Source: Desulfoluna sp.
GTDB taxonomy: Bacteria; Desulfobacterota; Desulfobacteria; Desulfobacterales; Desulfolunaceae
Reading direction: 5' to 3'
NCBI RefSeq assembly: GCF_030145185.1
Contig: NZ_JAQYWB010000017.1
Location: forward strand, 1 to 64,000
Length of the DNA: 64,000 bases
This document shows, piece by piece, positions 16,176 to 24,025 of this stretch (positions are counted from its first letter, which is position 1; every line of letters starts with the position of its first letter). A model generated the notes under the pieces. That model was given only the letters and a program-made list of their open reading frames with translations. It was not told where the DNA came from and ran no database searches. The translations under genes and the position numbers were made by a program.

Positions 16176-17078
16176 TTAATAAAGCTCGATGGACTCAAGA
16201 ACCGCATCGATATTCTTCATCTCTTCCTCGGTCAGGGGAAGGCGGGGAGCCCTTACCTCGCCTCCGACGAGGCCCACCTTGCCCATGATGTACTTGGTGG
16301 TCTGGGTCACCTTTCCGGCGGTCTCCAGGTACCGGGCAAGGGGGGTGTAGATATCGGTCAGAGCCCTGGCCTTTACGATGTCACCGGACTCGGCGAGCTC
16401 AAAAATATCCCGGGTGAGTCCGGGAGCAAAGTTGGCTCCCATGCAGACCCAGCCCTTGGCACCGGCTAAGAAGGACTCATGATGCATGTCTTCCCAACCG
16501 CAGAAGGGTGTAAGTTTCCCCTTGAGCTCGGTGGAAATCCGGGTGATACGTTTGATGTCCCCTGACGCTTCCTTGATGGCATCGACGTTGGGAAAGTCTG
16601 CAATCTCTTTGATCACATCAAAATCCATGTCCATCCCCGCACTTCCGGGATTGTTGTAAAGCAGAACCGGAGTGGTGATGGCCGCGGTGACATCTTTATA
16701 GAAAGCGATGATCTCGTCTTCCATCAGACCGGTCCCAGGGGGGGGGAGAATCATAACCCCGGCGGCCCCGTGAGCCCCGGCATGGTTGGTCAGATCAATC
16801 ACGTCTTCTGTGCGGTGCGCGATGGTGCCCACCGTAAAGGGGATGCGCCCGTCGATCACTTTGGCGACATGCTCCACGAGAGCCTTGCGTTCGTCAAAGG
16901 TCATGGTGAGATACTCACCAAGGGCCCCGGCGACCATCACCCCATGGGCACCGACTTTGATGTAATGCTCGAGGTTTTTGGTCACCCCATCAAAATCGAT
17001 GGCCCCATCTTTAAGAAATGGCGTCGCCATCACAATATACACGCCTTTTAACTTGCCCAATGGACTCTCCTCATTCAT
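16176..17078 (-). CDS. DapA/NAL family lyase or deaminase
   Basis: This 300-residue class I aldolase-fold protein carries the family features: MATPFLKDGAIDFDG at the N terminus, VGTIAHRTEDVIDLTNHA, the proton-relay Tyr in LLYNNPGSAG, and the Schiff-base Lys in AIKEASGD near residue 168. The family includes dihydrodipicolinate synthase, N-acetylneuraminate lyase, 2-keto-3-deoxy aldolases and pyrroline-4-hydroxy-2-carboxylate deaminase. With ridA, a FAD-oxidase remnant, BCCT carriers and AcnX nearby, a hydroxyproline-type deaminase is an attractive guess. It is first in an operon behind a near-perfect sigma-54 promoter. Confidence 0.88.
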   Translation of the reverse strand: MNEESPLGKLKGVYIVMATPFLKDGAIDFDGVTKNLEHYIKVGAHGVMVAGALGEYLTMTFDERKALVEHVAKVIDGRIPFTVGTIAHRTEDVIDLTNHAGAHGAAGVMILPPPGTGLMEDEIIAFYKDVTAAITTPVLLYNNPGSAGMDMDFDVIKEIADFPNVDAIKEASGDIKRITRISTELKGKLTPFCGWEDMHHESFLAGAKGWVCMGANFAPGLTRDIFELAESGDIVKARALTDIYTPLARYLETAGKVTQTTKYIMGKVGLVGGEVRAPRLPLTEEEMKNIDAVLESIELY

Positions 17079-17234
17079 ATATTAGTTCACATTTTTCTCA
17101 ATAAGCGGGCATGCATCCCCACGCGTCTACGGGCGGACAAACACAGCCTGCCATCATGATTTTAAAGAAAACCTTCTAAAAAAAGACTTTCGTTCCAGCT
17201 TATTTTAAATCATTCATTTTCATGCATGCTTATA

Positions 17235-17250
17235 GGCAACCTTTGTGCCA
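17235..17250 (-). promoter_or_regulatory. Sigma-54 promoter of the dapA-ridA-BCCT1 operon
   Basis: On the minus strand the sequence is TGGCACAAAGGTTGCC, which matches the -24/-12 consensus (TGGCAC, 5-bp spacer, TTGC) exactly, with GG and GC correctly spaced by 10 bases. Transcription should start near 17223, leaving a leader of about 145 nt before the dapA-like gene. Confidence 0.85.
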
Positions 17251-17378
17251 AAACAATCAAATAGAGTATTAAAAAATCAAAATAAGACCATACACACTTA
17301 AAATAGGGGGAGTTACTACCGCCCAAGAAACTTGCCACAGGGTCCCTCTCCTCCCCAAAAATGTCGCCGCCCCCCTTC

Positions 17379-17395
17379 AGTCCCAATATAAGACA
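17379..17395. promoter_or_regulatory. 17-bp dyad, activator site U1
   Basis: Read on the minus strand this is TGTCTTATATTGGGACT. It matches the dyad TGT-N2-CAT-N-WTG-N2-ACA, shared by six sites in this window, in all but the last base and one inner base. It is about 130 bp upstream of the sigma-54 promoter at 17235. Confidence 0.6.
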
Positions 17396-17420
17396 GTTGT
17401 CTCTGCTGCCTTGACGCCAC

Positions 17421-17437
17421 TGTCCCATAATGATACA
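17421..17437. promoter_or_regulatory. 17-bp dyad, activator site U2
   Basis: TGTCCCATAATGATACA has perfectly matched TGT/ACA and CAT/ATG half-sites. It lies about 170 bp upstream of the sigma-54 promoter, a normal distance for an enhancer-type site. Confidence 0.7.
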
Positions 17438-17620
17438 GGTTTATTGAAAATACGCAGAATTTGCCTGGGTGCTCTCCCTGGGGTCTTAGTCATATTGGGT
17501 GTTCAGGCTTGATAGGCTCTCCCTTCCATGGCCCCAAGGCAGCTATCACAAAGGTATCCCAGACAACGATAAACCTGCGAAAGAGCCCACAAGGCGCAAA
17601 TAGATGAGCGCCCCTCTCGT

Positions 17621-17637
17621 TGTCCCATTTTGACACA
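17621..17637. promoter_or_regulatory. 17-bp dyad, activator site U3
   Basis: TGTCCCATTTTGACACA lies 30 bp before the start codon of the activator gene itself and may mediate autoregulation. The remaining 588-bp gap (17079-17666) contains AT-rich DNA and a degenerate half-site CATATTGGG at 17491-17499, but no gene. Confidence 0.65.
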
Positions 17638-17666
17638 TTCACCCGAAGCACCGCCTGGAGCAACGC

Positions 17667-19616
17667 ATGCATGACAGGATAGCCACACTCACCACCTGGA
17701 AAAAATTTATTGCCGGCCAGGAGATCGCCCCTGACGAGGTTTCTGACTATGTGCTCAAATCCTGGAAGACCTGCCGTCTCCAGGGCGTGGACCCCGAGGC
17801 CTCGCCTCCGGTGGAGGTGCTCACCGGCAAGGCCCTTGAGCGCGTGCTCAAAAATAACGCCGCCCTCATAGACGCGGCCCGGCCCATCCTGAACATGGCG
17901 GCCATCTCCAAACGGTCCACCAACTCCATTGCCCTTCTCTACTCGGTGGAGGGGGTGCTCCTTGCCGTGGAGGGGGACGAATCGGCGCTCTCTCTGGGAG
18001 AACGCGCCTTAAACAGACCAGGCTGCCTCTGCTCCCCGGAAAAAATGGGAGGACGGGCCATCACCCTCAGCCTTCAGGAGGGTCACCCCTTGAGCCTTTG
18101 CGGGGCCGAACACTACTGCAAAGAATTTCACCCCACTTCCTGCTACGCAGCGCCCATCTACAGCGAGAAGGGGGACACCGTGGGCTCCATCGGCATCTCT
18201 GGATGGACCCCCGAGTGGCATCCCCACACCCTGGCCCTGGTTACCTCGGCGGCTGAGGCCATCAGCACCCGATTGCGTGAAGCCGCCCTGGCCAAAAACC
18301 AGCACCGCCTCAACTCCATGCTCATTTCGGTCTACAACTCTCTTCCCGAAGCCATCCTGGGCCTGGACACCCAGGGCAGGATCACCCACGCCAACTCAAA
18401 CGCCGCCGCCCTCCTCACCATGGAGGCCCAAGGGCTTTTGGGGTTGCGGGTAGGGAGCCTGCTCCATGACGGCTGCAAGGAAGAGGTCCTGGACCTCATC
18501 ACCCAGGGCAAGGTCTCATCATGCGATATCCGATTTGCAGACAGCTTGGACACAACGCTTCACCACTGCCGCATCCAACCAACCCTGGTCTCCTCAGGCA
18601 AACCGGTGGGCATGACCTTGAGCATCACCACCCACAAACAGCTTGTAGACATGACCCAAAAGCTGGGCGGCAACTGCGCCATTCACGACTTTCACCACAT
18701 CAAAGGGGATTCCCAAGAACTGAAAAAATGCATGGCATTGGCCCGCAAGGTCGCCGCATCCCACTCCCGGGTGCTGATCACAGGGGAGAGCGGAACGGGC
18801 AAGGAGCTCTTTGCCCAAGCCATTCACAACAACAGCCCCGTCCGAAAAGGCCCCTTTGTCGCCATCTCCTGCGCCGCCATCCCCAACCAGTTGATGGAGG
18901 CGGAATTCTTTGGCTATGTGGGCGGGGCCTTTACCGGCGCCCGCAGACAGGGGGCCACAGGCAAATTCGAGATCGCCTCCGGCGGGACCCTTTTCCTTGA
19001 CGAGATCAACAGCCTCCCCCTGGATATGCAGGCCAAACTGCTGCGCGCCATTCAACAAGGTGAGATCGTGCGAGTGGGAGACACCGCCCCCACCCCGGTT
19101 CATGTGCGGATCATTGCGGCGACCAACCGGGACCTCATGCACGCGGTCCGTGACAAAAGCTTTCGGGAAGACCTCTACTACCGCTTAAACGTGGTGGAGT
19201 TAAAGCTCCCCCCCCTTCGCCTGAGGCCCTCTGACATCCCCATCCTGGCCCGACACATCATCGACACCATCAACAAAGACACAAAATGCCAGCCCTCAGA
19301 GATCACCGACGAGTTTCTCTCCGCCCTGACCTCCTACAGCTGGCCCGGCAATGTCCGAGAGCTCTACAACGCCTGTGAACGGGCCCTGGTCATGGCAGAC
19401 GGTGAAGCCCTTTGCGCCGTCCATATCTCAGACCGCATCGAATGCCCCACAGGCTCGCCCAAAGGCATGCCCATAATCCCCCTTGAAGAGAGCATAAAAG
19501 TCCATATTAAACAGGCCATCGCCTTCCATAACGGCAACATGACCAAAGTCGCAGCCTCCCTTGGCATGCCTCGGAGCACCCTCTACCGCAAGTTGGAAAG
19601 GTACAAAATCAAATAA
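17667..19616 (+). CDS. AcoR-like sigma-54-dependent activator
   Basis: This 649-residue protein has an N-terminal GAF-type sensory region (around 40-205; GGRAITLSLQ, GSIGISGWTPEW), a PAS domain (around 215-310; LNSMLISVYNSLPEAILGLD), a central AAA+ domain with Walker A GESGTGKE near 373, the sigma-54 contact motif GAFTGA near 420, and FLDEINSLP, then a C-terminal Fis-type helix-turn-helix (NMTKVAASLGMPRSTLYRKL, around 615-645). This architecture is that of AcoR/DhaR regulators, which bind a small ligand rather than being phosphorylated. It lies between two sigma-54 operons that share 17-bp dyads, its likely binding sites. Confidence 0.93.
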   Translation: MHDRIATLTTWKKFIAGQEIAPDEVSDYVLKSWKTCRLQGVDPEASPPVEVLTGKALERVLKNNAALIDAARPILNMAAISKRSTNSIALLYSVEGVLLAVEGDESALSLGERALNRPGCLCSPEKMGGRAITLSLQEGHPLSLCGAEHYCKEFHPTSCYAAPIYSEKGDTVGSIGISGWTPEWHPHTLALVTSAAEAISTRLREAALAKNQHRLNSMLISVYNSLPEAILGLDTQGRITHANSNAAALLTMEAQGLLGLRVGSLLHDGCKEEVLDLITQGKVSSCDIRFADSLDTTLHHCRIQPTLVSSGKPVGMTLSITTHKQLVDMTQKLGGNCAIHDFHHIKGDSQELKKCMALARKVAASHSRVLITGESGTGKELFAQAIHNNSPVRKGPFVAISCAAIPNQLMEAEFFGYVGGAFTGARRQGATGKFEIASGGTLFLDEINSLPLDMQAKLLRAIQQGEIVRVGDTAPTPVHVRIIAATNRDLMHAVRDKSFREDLYYRLNVVELKLPPLRLRPSDIPILARHIIDTINKDTKCQPSEITDEFLSALTSYSWPGNVRELYNACERALVMADGEALCAVHISDRIECPTGSPKGMPIIPLEESIKVHIKQAIAFHNGNMTKVAASLGMPRSTLYRKLERYKIK

Positions 19617-19729
19617 GAAAACTGTACAAAATATCTTAGCCCAAAGGCCAGACCTCCGAAGGCCATACGTTTACCTGTTTTGACGTTGGGCTTGGCAAAC
19701 AGGTTTAAAAAACGGATTGCCCGGCAACA

Positions 19730-19789
19730 AAAAAACCGCCTGAAACGAGAGCGACGGGGGTTCCCGGTCTCTTTTCAAGCGGTCAGTCT
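19730..19789 (-). terminator. Terminator of the AcnX operon (duplicated element)
   Basis: On the minus strand a long hairpin pairs the CCGCTTGAAAAGAGA side with TCTCGTTTCAGGCGG and is followed by a T run (A7 on the plus strand at 19731-19737). It is homologous to the terminator at 23932-23994, with paired changes that keep the stem. It now ends the BCCT2-AcnX transcript. Confidence 0.8.
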
Positions 19790-19905
19790 CAGGAAGTTGA
19801 TTGCTTAGACCCTTGGACAATGAGTCTTTTTTGAACCCCTCCCTGCCCAGACAAGCCACGCTGAGGAAATCGTTCAGGCACTCACGAGTGGTCCGCAATG
19901 CGTGG
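19790..19905 (-). pseudogene. 3' remnant of a second iron alcohol dehydrogenase gene
   Basis: The minus strand reads TRECLNDFLSVACLGREGFK, which aligns residue by residue with the C terminus of the intact alcohol dehydrogenase at 24026-25309 (TLENLKDFFHVAYLGKEELK). The match continues through the mutated stop position (AAG for TAA context) into the shared terminator. Only about 30 codons remain. The 303-bp gap 19617-19919 is thus mostly this relic, which is evidence of a duplication followed by deletion or insertion. Confidence 0.75.
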
Positions 19906-19919
19906 CTGCAGCTAAAAAT

Positions 19920-20339
19920 CTACTTATAGACATGAAGATAGTCTGAATCCTTGAACAATTCGATTTCTTTGCCCTCGGCCAGTTTGGCGTAGTCCTCTTC
20001 CGAAAGGTTAATGACGGAAAGTGTCTGGTCGTAAAAATGGTGACAAACCAGGGGCCCCGTCAGGATGACAGGATCGGTACGAATATTGATGATGGCCGCA
20101 GGTGCGGTACCGATGCGCAGCATCTCCATGAGAACAAGCCCGGCACCGCTGCTTCCTTTACCAAAGGGAAAGGCAAACACCTTGCCAGTAATATTCTGCT
20201 TGTAATTCGCGTGGCGATAGTCACTCACATCACCTGTCTGGATGTTCACACCGCCGACAAAGCTGATGGGATCATTGGAAAACACCAACTCCGCGCGAAG
20301 ATCTTCGGCAATGACTTTTTTGCACTCTAATTTGACCAT
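19920..20339 (-). CDS. AcnX small (swivelling, DUF126) subunit
   Basis: The 139-residue protein has the DUF126 layout of the aconitase-X small subunit, with the conserved phosphate/substrate loop FPFGKGSSGAGLVLMEM around residues 56-72 and GTAPAAIINIRTDPVILTG. In split AcnX enzymes this swivelling domain closes over the catalytic large subunit. Its start overlaps the large-subunit gene by 13 bp, so the two are made together. Known AcnX reactions are dehydrations, for example of cis-3-hydroxy-L-proline or, in archaea, of mevalonate 5-phosphate. Confidence 0.92.
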   Translation of the reverse strand: MVKLECKKVIAEDLRAELVFSNDPISFVGGVNIQTGDVSDYRHANYKQNITGKVFAFPFGKGSSGAGLVLMEMLRIGTAPAAIINIRTDPVILTGPLVCHHFYDQTLSVINLSEEDYAKLAEGKEIELFKDSDYLHVYK

Positions 20340-21589
20340 GGTTTTTTGCTCCTTATGACCTTGCCCGCCACAGCGGTTTCAACGCACTCGTTGATATTTC
20401 CAAACACAGGATGGATACCCACTTTGTTAAAGCAGTAGGTGGCAAATTTTCCTGAATTGGTCATGATGGACCGCGTACCCCATTTGTCGGTGGGGTATTC
20501 CATGATGCAACCGTCAACAAAAACATGAACGCCCAGGCGCTTGACGCGGTCCAGCAACCCGCTGTCTTGAACGGTATTGTAGGTACCACGACCGGTAAAG
20601 ATCCACATCTTGGTGTTCTCGCTGACCCGCCGTCCAGCAAAGGCATCTTCCAGATCCTGGAACTCGGCACAGGAAAAGTGGGGGCACCCCAGCGAAACAA
20701 GATCGATTGAACCGTCTCCATCAAAATTACACAGTTCGGCCTCGGCCTCACGAAGATGGGCCTGGGTGAGGGTAACCACCTCTGTCGGCTCTTTGTCGAA
20801 GGCCATCTCACGGGTCTGAGCCTCGGGGGTAACGCCGATCAGGTGAAACAAGGCAATGCCGCCTGATGACGCGGCCGTGGCACTGAACTGCTTCAGGTCG
20901 TCCATGGCAATCTGGGTGGGCATGCCGTCCAGTGCCCACACCCTGTCACCAACAATGCTGCCGTAGGCATAAGCAATAAAGTTATACAAGCTGCGATCCG
21001 CAAACATGTCTGGGGTGATGTCGTCACCTAAAACAACCAACCCTTCGGCTTTTCTGTTTTCAGGAACATGCAAGCCAAAGTACGGGACGCGCCCGGCGAT
21101 GCCGGCCAGCAATTCCAAGGGGCCGGCATAACGATTGGTGCGAGCCCCAAGGATGGAGTTCACGAAGGCGATGACGTTGGATTCCGCGCAGGCGACCTGC
21201 TGGCCGAAGGCGGGAGAAAACCCAGCCTGATAGGGAGCGCAGGTCCAGCTGGCGATGGCCCCCATCTTCAGGTGGGAGGCTTCGATGCGACGAGTGGCCG
21301 CCATCCAATCGCTTCCGTGACGCTGAATGTCCCACCGTTTCATATCCAAAGCCACCGCGTTGGTGGAGGTGGGGACTGCAAAGTGGGCTCCTAAGTCGGC
21401 GAGGTGCTCTGCAAAAGCGACCTGAGCCTCTCCAAAATAAACCGTACTGTCGTCATGGCATCCAACGATCTCAACGAAGCGATCAACGCCATAGTATACG
21501 CCAAGATCGTAGAGCACGTTCATGGCCATCTGACGAGCCTCTCCATGCTTTCCATCCAGCAACGCTTTTTCATAATCCGTTAATTGCAT
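20327..21589 (-). CDS. AcnX large (DUF521) dehydratase subunit
   Basis: This 420-residue catalytic subunit of the aconitase-X family shows the family pattern: TSTNAVALDMKRW, WTCAPYQAGFSPAFGQQVAC, ESNVIAFVNSILGARTNRY, LGCPHFSCAE, and VDGCIMEYPTDKWG. Cysteines in TCAP, GCPH and DGC are in the places used for iron-sulfur cluster binding in AcnX. With BCCT2 upstream and the small subunit downstream, a cis-3-hydroxyproline-type dehydratase giving a pyrroline carboxylate is the best functional guess. The exact substrate is not provable from sequence. Confidence 0.92.
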   Translation of the reverse strand: MQLTDYEKALLDGKHGEARQMAMNVLYDLGVYYGVDRFVEIVGCHDDSTVYFGEAQVAFAEHLADLGAHFAVPTSTNAVALDMKRWDIQRHGSDWMAATRRIEASHLKMGAIASWTCAPYQAGFSPAFGQQVACAESNVIAFVNSILGARTNRYAGPLELLAGIAGRVPYFGLHVPENRKAEGLVVLGDDITPDMFADRSLYNFIAYAYGSIVGDRVWALDGMPTQIAMDDLKQFSATAASSGGIALFHLIGVTPEAQTREMAFDKEPTEVVTLTQAHLREAEAELCNFDGDGSIDLVSLGCPHFSCAEFQDLEDAFAGRRVSENTKMWIFTGRGTYNTVQDSGLLDRVKRLGVHVFVDGCIMEYPTDKWGTRSIMTNSGKFATYCFNKVGIHPVFGNINECVETAVAGKVIRSKKPWSN

Positions 21590-21637
21590 GATGCTTCCTT
21601 ACTTTTTTTTATTTCTCACGATCAAACCGACCGTTCC

Positions 21638-21678
21638 ATTCACCGCACACACACCAAGACATCGTGTATGCGGTGAAT
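21638..21678. repeat. Intercistronic hairpin between BCCT2 and AcnX
   Basis: Arms 21638-21652 and 21664-21678 pair at 14 of 15 positions (ATTCACCGCA...). There is no adjacent T run on the minus strand, so it may tune relative expression or mRNA stability within the operon rather than end it. Confidence 0.6.
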
Positions 21679-21702
21679 CTTTCTTTTCAGGGAAAATGAC
21701 GC

Positions 21703-23298
21703 CTACTCTGCAGAGGAACCCAACCTACCCCTGGTACAGGAGCCCTCTACAGGGGTGACAACCGAATCCATGGCTGCCCCTTTTTCGAAGTATCTGGCCG
21801 CACTTATCACGGCAGAGACACAGATACCGATCAACAAAAACATTAAGGGGAACCCGATGAGAGTAAACATCCCGCGGATGCCATCAATGCCTCCGGTGGC
21901 GATGATGAGATAAGCAATGGTGCCAATGGTTCCGCCCCAAAGAAGCTTCAAAGTACGTGGAGGCTCTTGATCAATGTGCAGGCTCTTGCAGCTGAGGGTG
22001 GCCAGCACGCTGGTCATGGGGTCGGCATAGGTCACCAAAGAGGCAAAGATCGCAAAGAGAAAGACCGCGATAAACACTTTGGCCAGAGGGTACTGGTTGA
22101 AAATAGCGAACACCGTATTCTGCATGCCGTTGGCCTGAATGCTTGCCCACATGTCGAAGGAACCGGAAGACTGAAGATAGATAGCCGTGCCGCCAAAAAT
22201 GGAGATCCAGATGAAGCAAAAGGCGGAGGGCCCAAAAATGGTCATGGCGATAAACTGCCGAACCGTACGCCCCTTAGCGAGTCGGGCATAAAACAGGCCG
22301 ATCAGGGGAGCCACGACAATCATGGACGCCCAGTACTGAACGGTCCAGTTTTTGGCCCACTGGTCAGTGGTCAACGCGTTGGTGACGGTGGCTTTATCAA
22401 AAAAGGTGGAAAACATATCGCCAAGGGCGGCAACCCCAATGTCCGCAATAAAGTTCGTCGGCCCGAGGAGAAGCATCACCAGGGCAAGCCCCAGGAAAAT
22501 CTTGGTGTTCAGCGAGCTAAGAAAGCTCAAGCCCTTCTTCATACCGGTAATACTGGAGAAGGTGTAGGTCGCCGTAATCACAATGGCAATAACCAGCCAG
22601 AGGAGTTTGCCCTCAGAGACACCGAAGAGGTTGTTTAACCCACTACCAATCTGCAGCAACGCCGCCCCCATGGAACAGGAAACTGCACCACACAGGGCAA
22701 ACAGGCAGATGCCGTTGATAATATGCCCCACGGTACCCGCAGCTTTTTCACCAAGCAGACCACTCAGAGAAGCACTGACCGAGAAATTTGAGGCCTTGCC
22801 GTACGCCACTAAGGCTGCTCCAAGCGCGCCCATCGTGTACATGGAATACTGCATGATGGTCCAGTGGAAGGCCGCCTGGGAAATAGCGTTAACCCCTGCC
22901 TGGTGGCTGAAGGGGACAAGCCCGCTCGCCTGAGAGGGTTCCGCGTAAAAAAACATCGGCTCCCCCATGCCCCAAAACAGAATGCCGGTCCCGATACCGG
23001 AGCAAAGGCAGATGCTGAACCACTGCCACATAGTGAGATCAGGCTTGGCATCCTGACCGCCAATGCGTATATCTCCAAATTTGGAAAAACTGAAATAAAG
23101 TGAAAACACAACGCACGCCAACGCAACAAGCATGTAAAGCCAGCCAAACTTGGCCGACAGCACATCAAGGGCCCCGTTAAGAAAAGAACCAAGCGCATCG
23201 GTGTTCAAGATACCAACGGAAATAAACACAACCATGCAGATAAATGCCGGAAAAAATGCCATGGGCTGAATGGGCCACTTTGTCGAATTTCTATCCAC
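21703..23298 (-). CDS. BCCT family transporter 2
   Basis: This 531-residue carrier is related to BCCT1 and shares FWGMGEPMFFY, a helix-8 region YWASMIVVAPLIGLFYARLA and KGRTVRQFI. A good ribosome site (AGGAGG) precedes the start. As in BCCT1, the BetP tryptophan-box positions carry other residues (S, M and V). The transported molecule is therefore unlikely to be glycine betaine itself. It is the first gene of the BCCT2-AcnX operon behind a sigma-54 promoter, suggesting that it brings in the AcnX substrate or its precursor. Confidence 0.9.
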   Translation of the reverse strand: MDRNSTKWPIQPMAFFPAFICMVVFISVGILNTDALGSFLNGALDVLSAKFGWLYMLVALACVVFSLYFSFSKFGDIRIGGQDAKPDLTMWQWFSICLCSGIGTGILFWGMGEPMFFYAEPSQASGLVPFSHQAGVNAISQAAFHWTIMQYSMYTMGALGAALVAYGKASNFSVSASLSGLLGEKAAGTVGHIINGICLFALCGAVSCSMGAALLQIGSGLNNLFGVSEGKLLWLVIAIVITATYTFSSITGMKKGLSFLSSLNTKIFLGLALVMLLLGPTNFIADIGVAALGDMFSTFFDKATVTNALTTDQWAKNWTVQYWASMIVVAPLIGLFYARLAKGRTVRQFIAMTIFGPSAFCFIWISIFGGTAIYLQSSGSFDMWASIQANGMQNTVFAIFNQYPLAKVFIAVFLFAIFASLVTYADPMTSVLATLSCKSLHIDQEPPRTLKLLWGGTIGTIAYLIIATGGIDGIRGMFTLIGFPLMFLLIGICVSAVISAARYFEKGAAMDSVVTPVEGSCTRGRLGSSAE

Positions 23299-23418
23299 TA
23301 CGAATCCTCCTTTACATCTTGAATCATCAAAAAACCTCTATGCACGAATATTAAGACCAAGCCACCCTGATTCGCGATACGCATCCCCTTGTGAACAGGC
23401 AGCAACAATTCAGATAAA

Positions 23419-23434
23419 TGCACCTTCTATGCCA
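23419..23434 (-). promoter_or_regulatory. Sigma-54 promoter of the BCCT2-AcnX operon
   Basis: On the minus strand the sequence is TGGCATAGAAGGTGCA. It has 5/6 matches to the -24 box, 4/5 to the -12 box, and exact GG-N10-GC spacing. The predicted start near 23408 leaves a leader of about 110 nt. Three 17-bp dyads lie 130-310 bp upstream. Confidence 0.75.
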
Positions 23435-23563
23435 CCCTTCGTACTGAGTCATTTTTTGATCGGCACACCACCGCTAACGCCCCGAAATAAAAGCGCTTCT
23501 ATGGGCCATCTGCCTGGTTACATAATTAAAAATAAAATCATCTCCTCAAGAGAGCTGCGAAAT

Positions 23564-23580
23564 TGTAGCGAAATGGAACA
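23564..23580. promoter_or_regulatory. 17-bp dyad, activator site U4
   Basis: TGTAGCGAAATGGAACA keeps the TGT/ACA ends and the ATG half of the dyad. It is 130 bp upstream of the -24 box of the BCCT2 promoter. Confidence 0.6.
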
Positions 23581-23605
23581 CAAAAGAGATTTGCGCAGAG
23601 AGAAT

Positions 23606-23622
23606 TGTGCCATTTTAGGACA
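23606..23622. promoter_or_regulatory. 17-bp dyad, activator site U5
   Basis: TGTGCCATTTTAGGACA matches TGT, CAT and ACA of the shared dyad, with the centre WTG changed to TTA. Its centre is four helical turns (42 bp) from that of site U4. Confidence 0.6.
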
Positions 23623-23712
23623 GAAAGACCACCATTGCATTCAAGCAAAGAATGATAATCGAATATAACTCTTGTTTGACGCTCAATATTGAATGGACAC
23701 ACAGGCCAACAC

Positions 23713-23729
23713 TGTTTCATATTGGGACA
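23713..23729. promoter_or_regulatory. 17-bp dyad, activator site U6
   Basis: TGTTTCATATTGGGACA is one of the best copies of the dyad. Apart from the sites, the promoter and the terminator of the neighbouring dehydrogenase gene, the 727-bp gap 23299-24025 shows no coding sequence. Confidence 0.7.
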
Positions 23730-23931
23730 GAGGAGAGCCCTTCGACCCACGAAAATAGCTCTCTGCCCCCCTTATACCCTGAGTTCACGGAGAATTAACA
23801 CCCCTAACAGACTCGCCCCTCCCACAGGCCTTTCACGACGGCAACAGGACCTAAGTCGCCGCACCCCAGGGGATCTACTGAAACACCCGCGACCCGAAGC
23901 CGGACGGGTAAAAAAGAAGTCCTTGCGCGGC

Positions 23932-23994
23932 AAAAAAAAACCACCTGAAACGAGAGCATCAAGGGGAGGGGGATTCCCGGTCTCATTTCAGGTG
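23932..23994 (-). terminator. Terminator of the alcohol dehydrogenase gene
   Basis: On the minus strand a stem of CCACCTGAAATGAGA with TCTCGTTTCAGGTGG is followed by nine T residues. It sits about 30 bp after the dehydrogenase stop. A diverged copy occurs at 19730-19789. Confidence 0.88.
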
Positions 23995-24025
23995 GCCAGT
24001 TTTAGGACGTACGTTTAATGAACCC

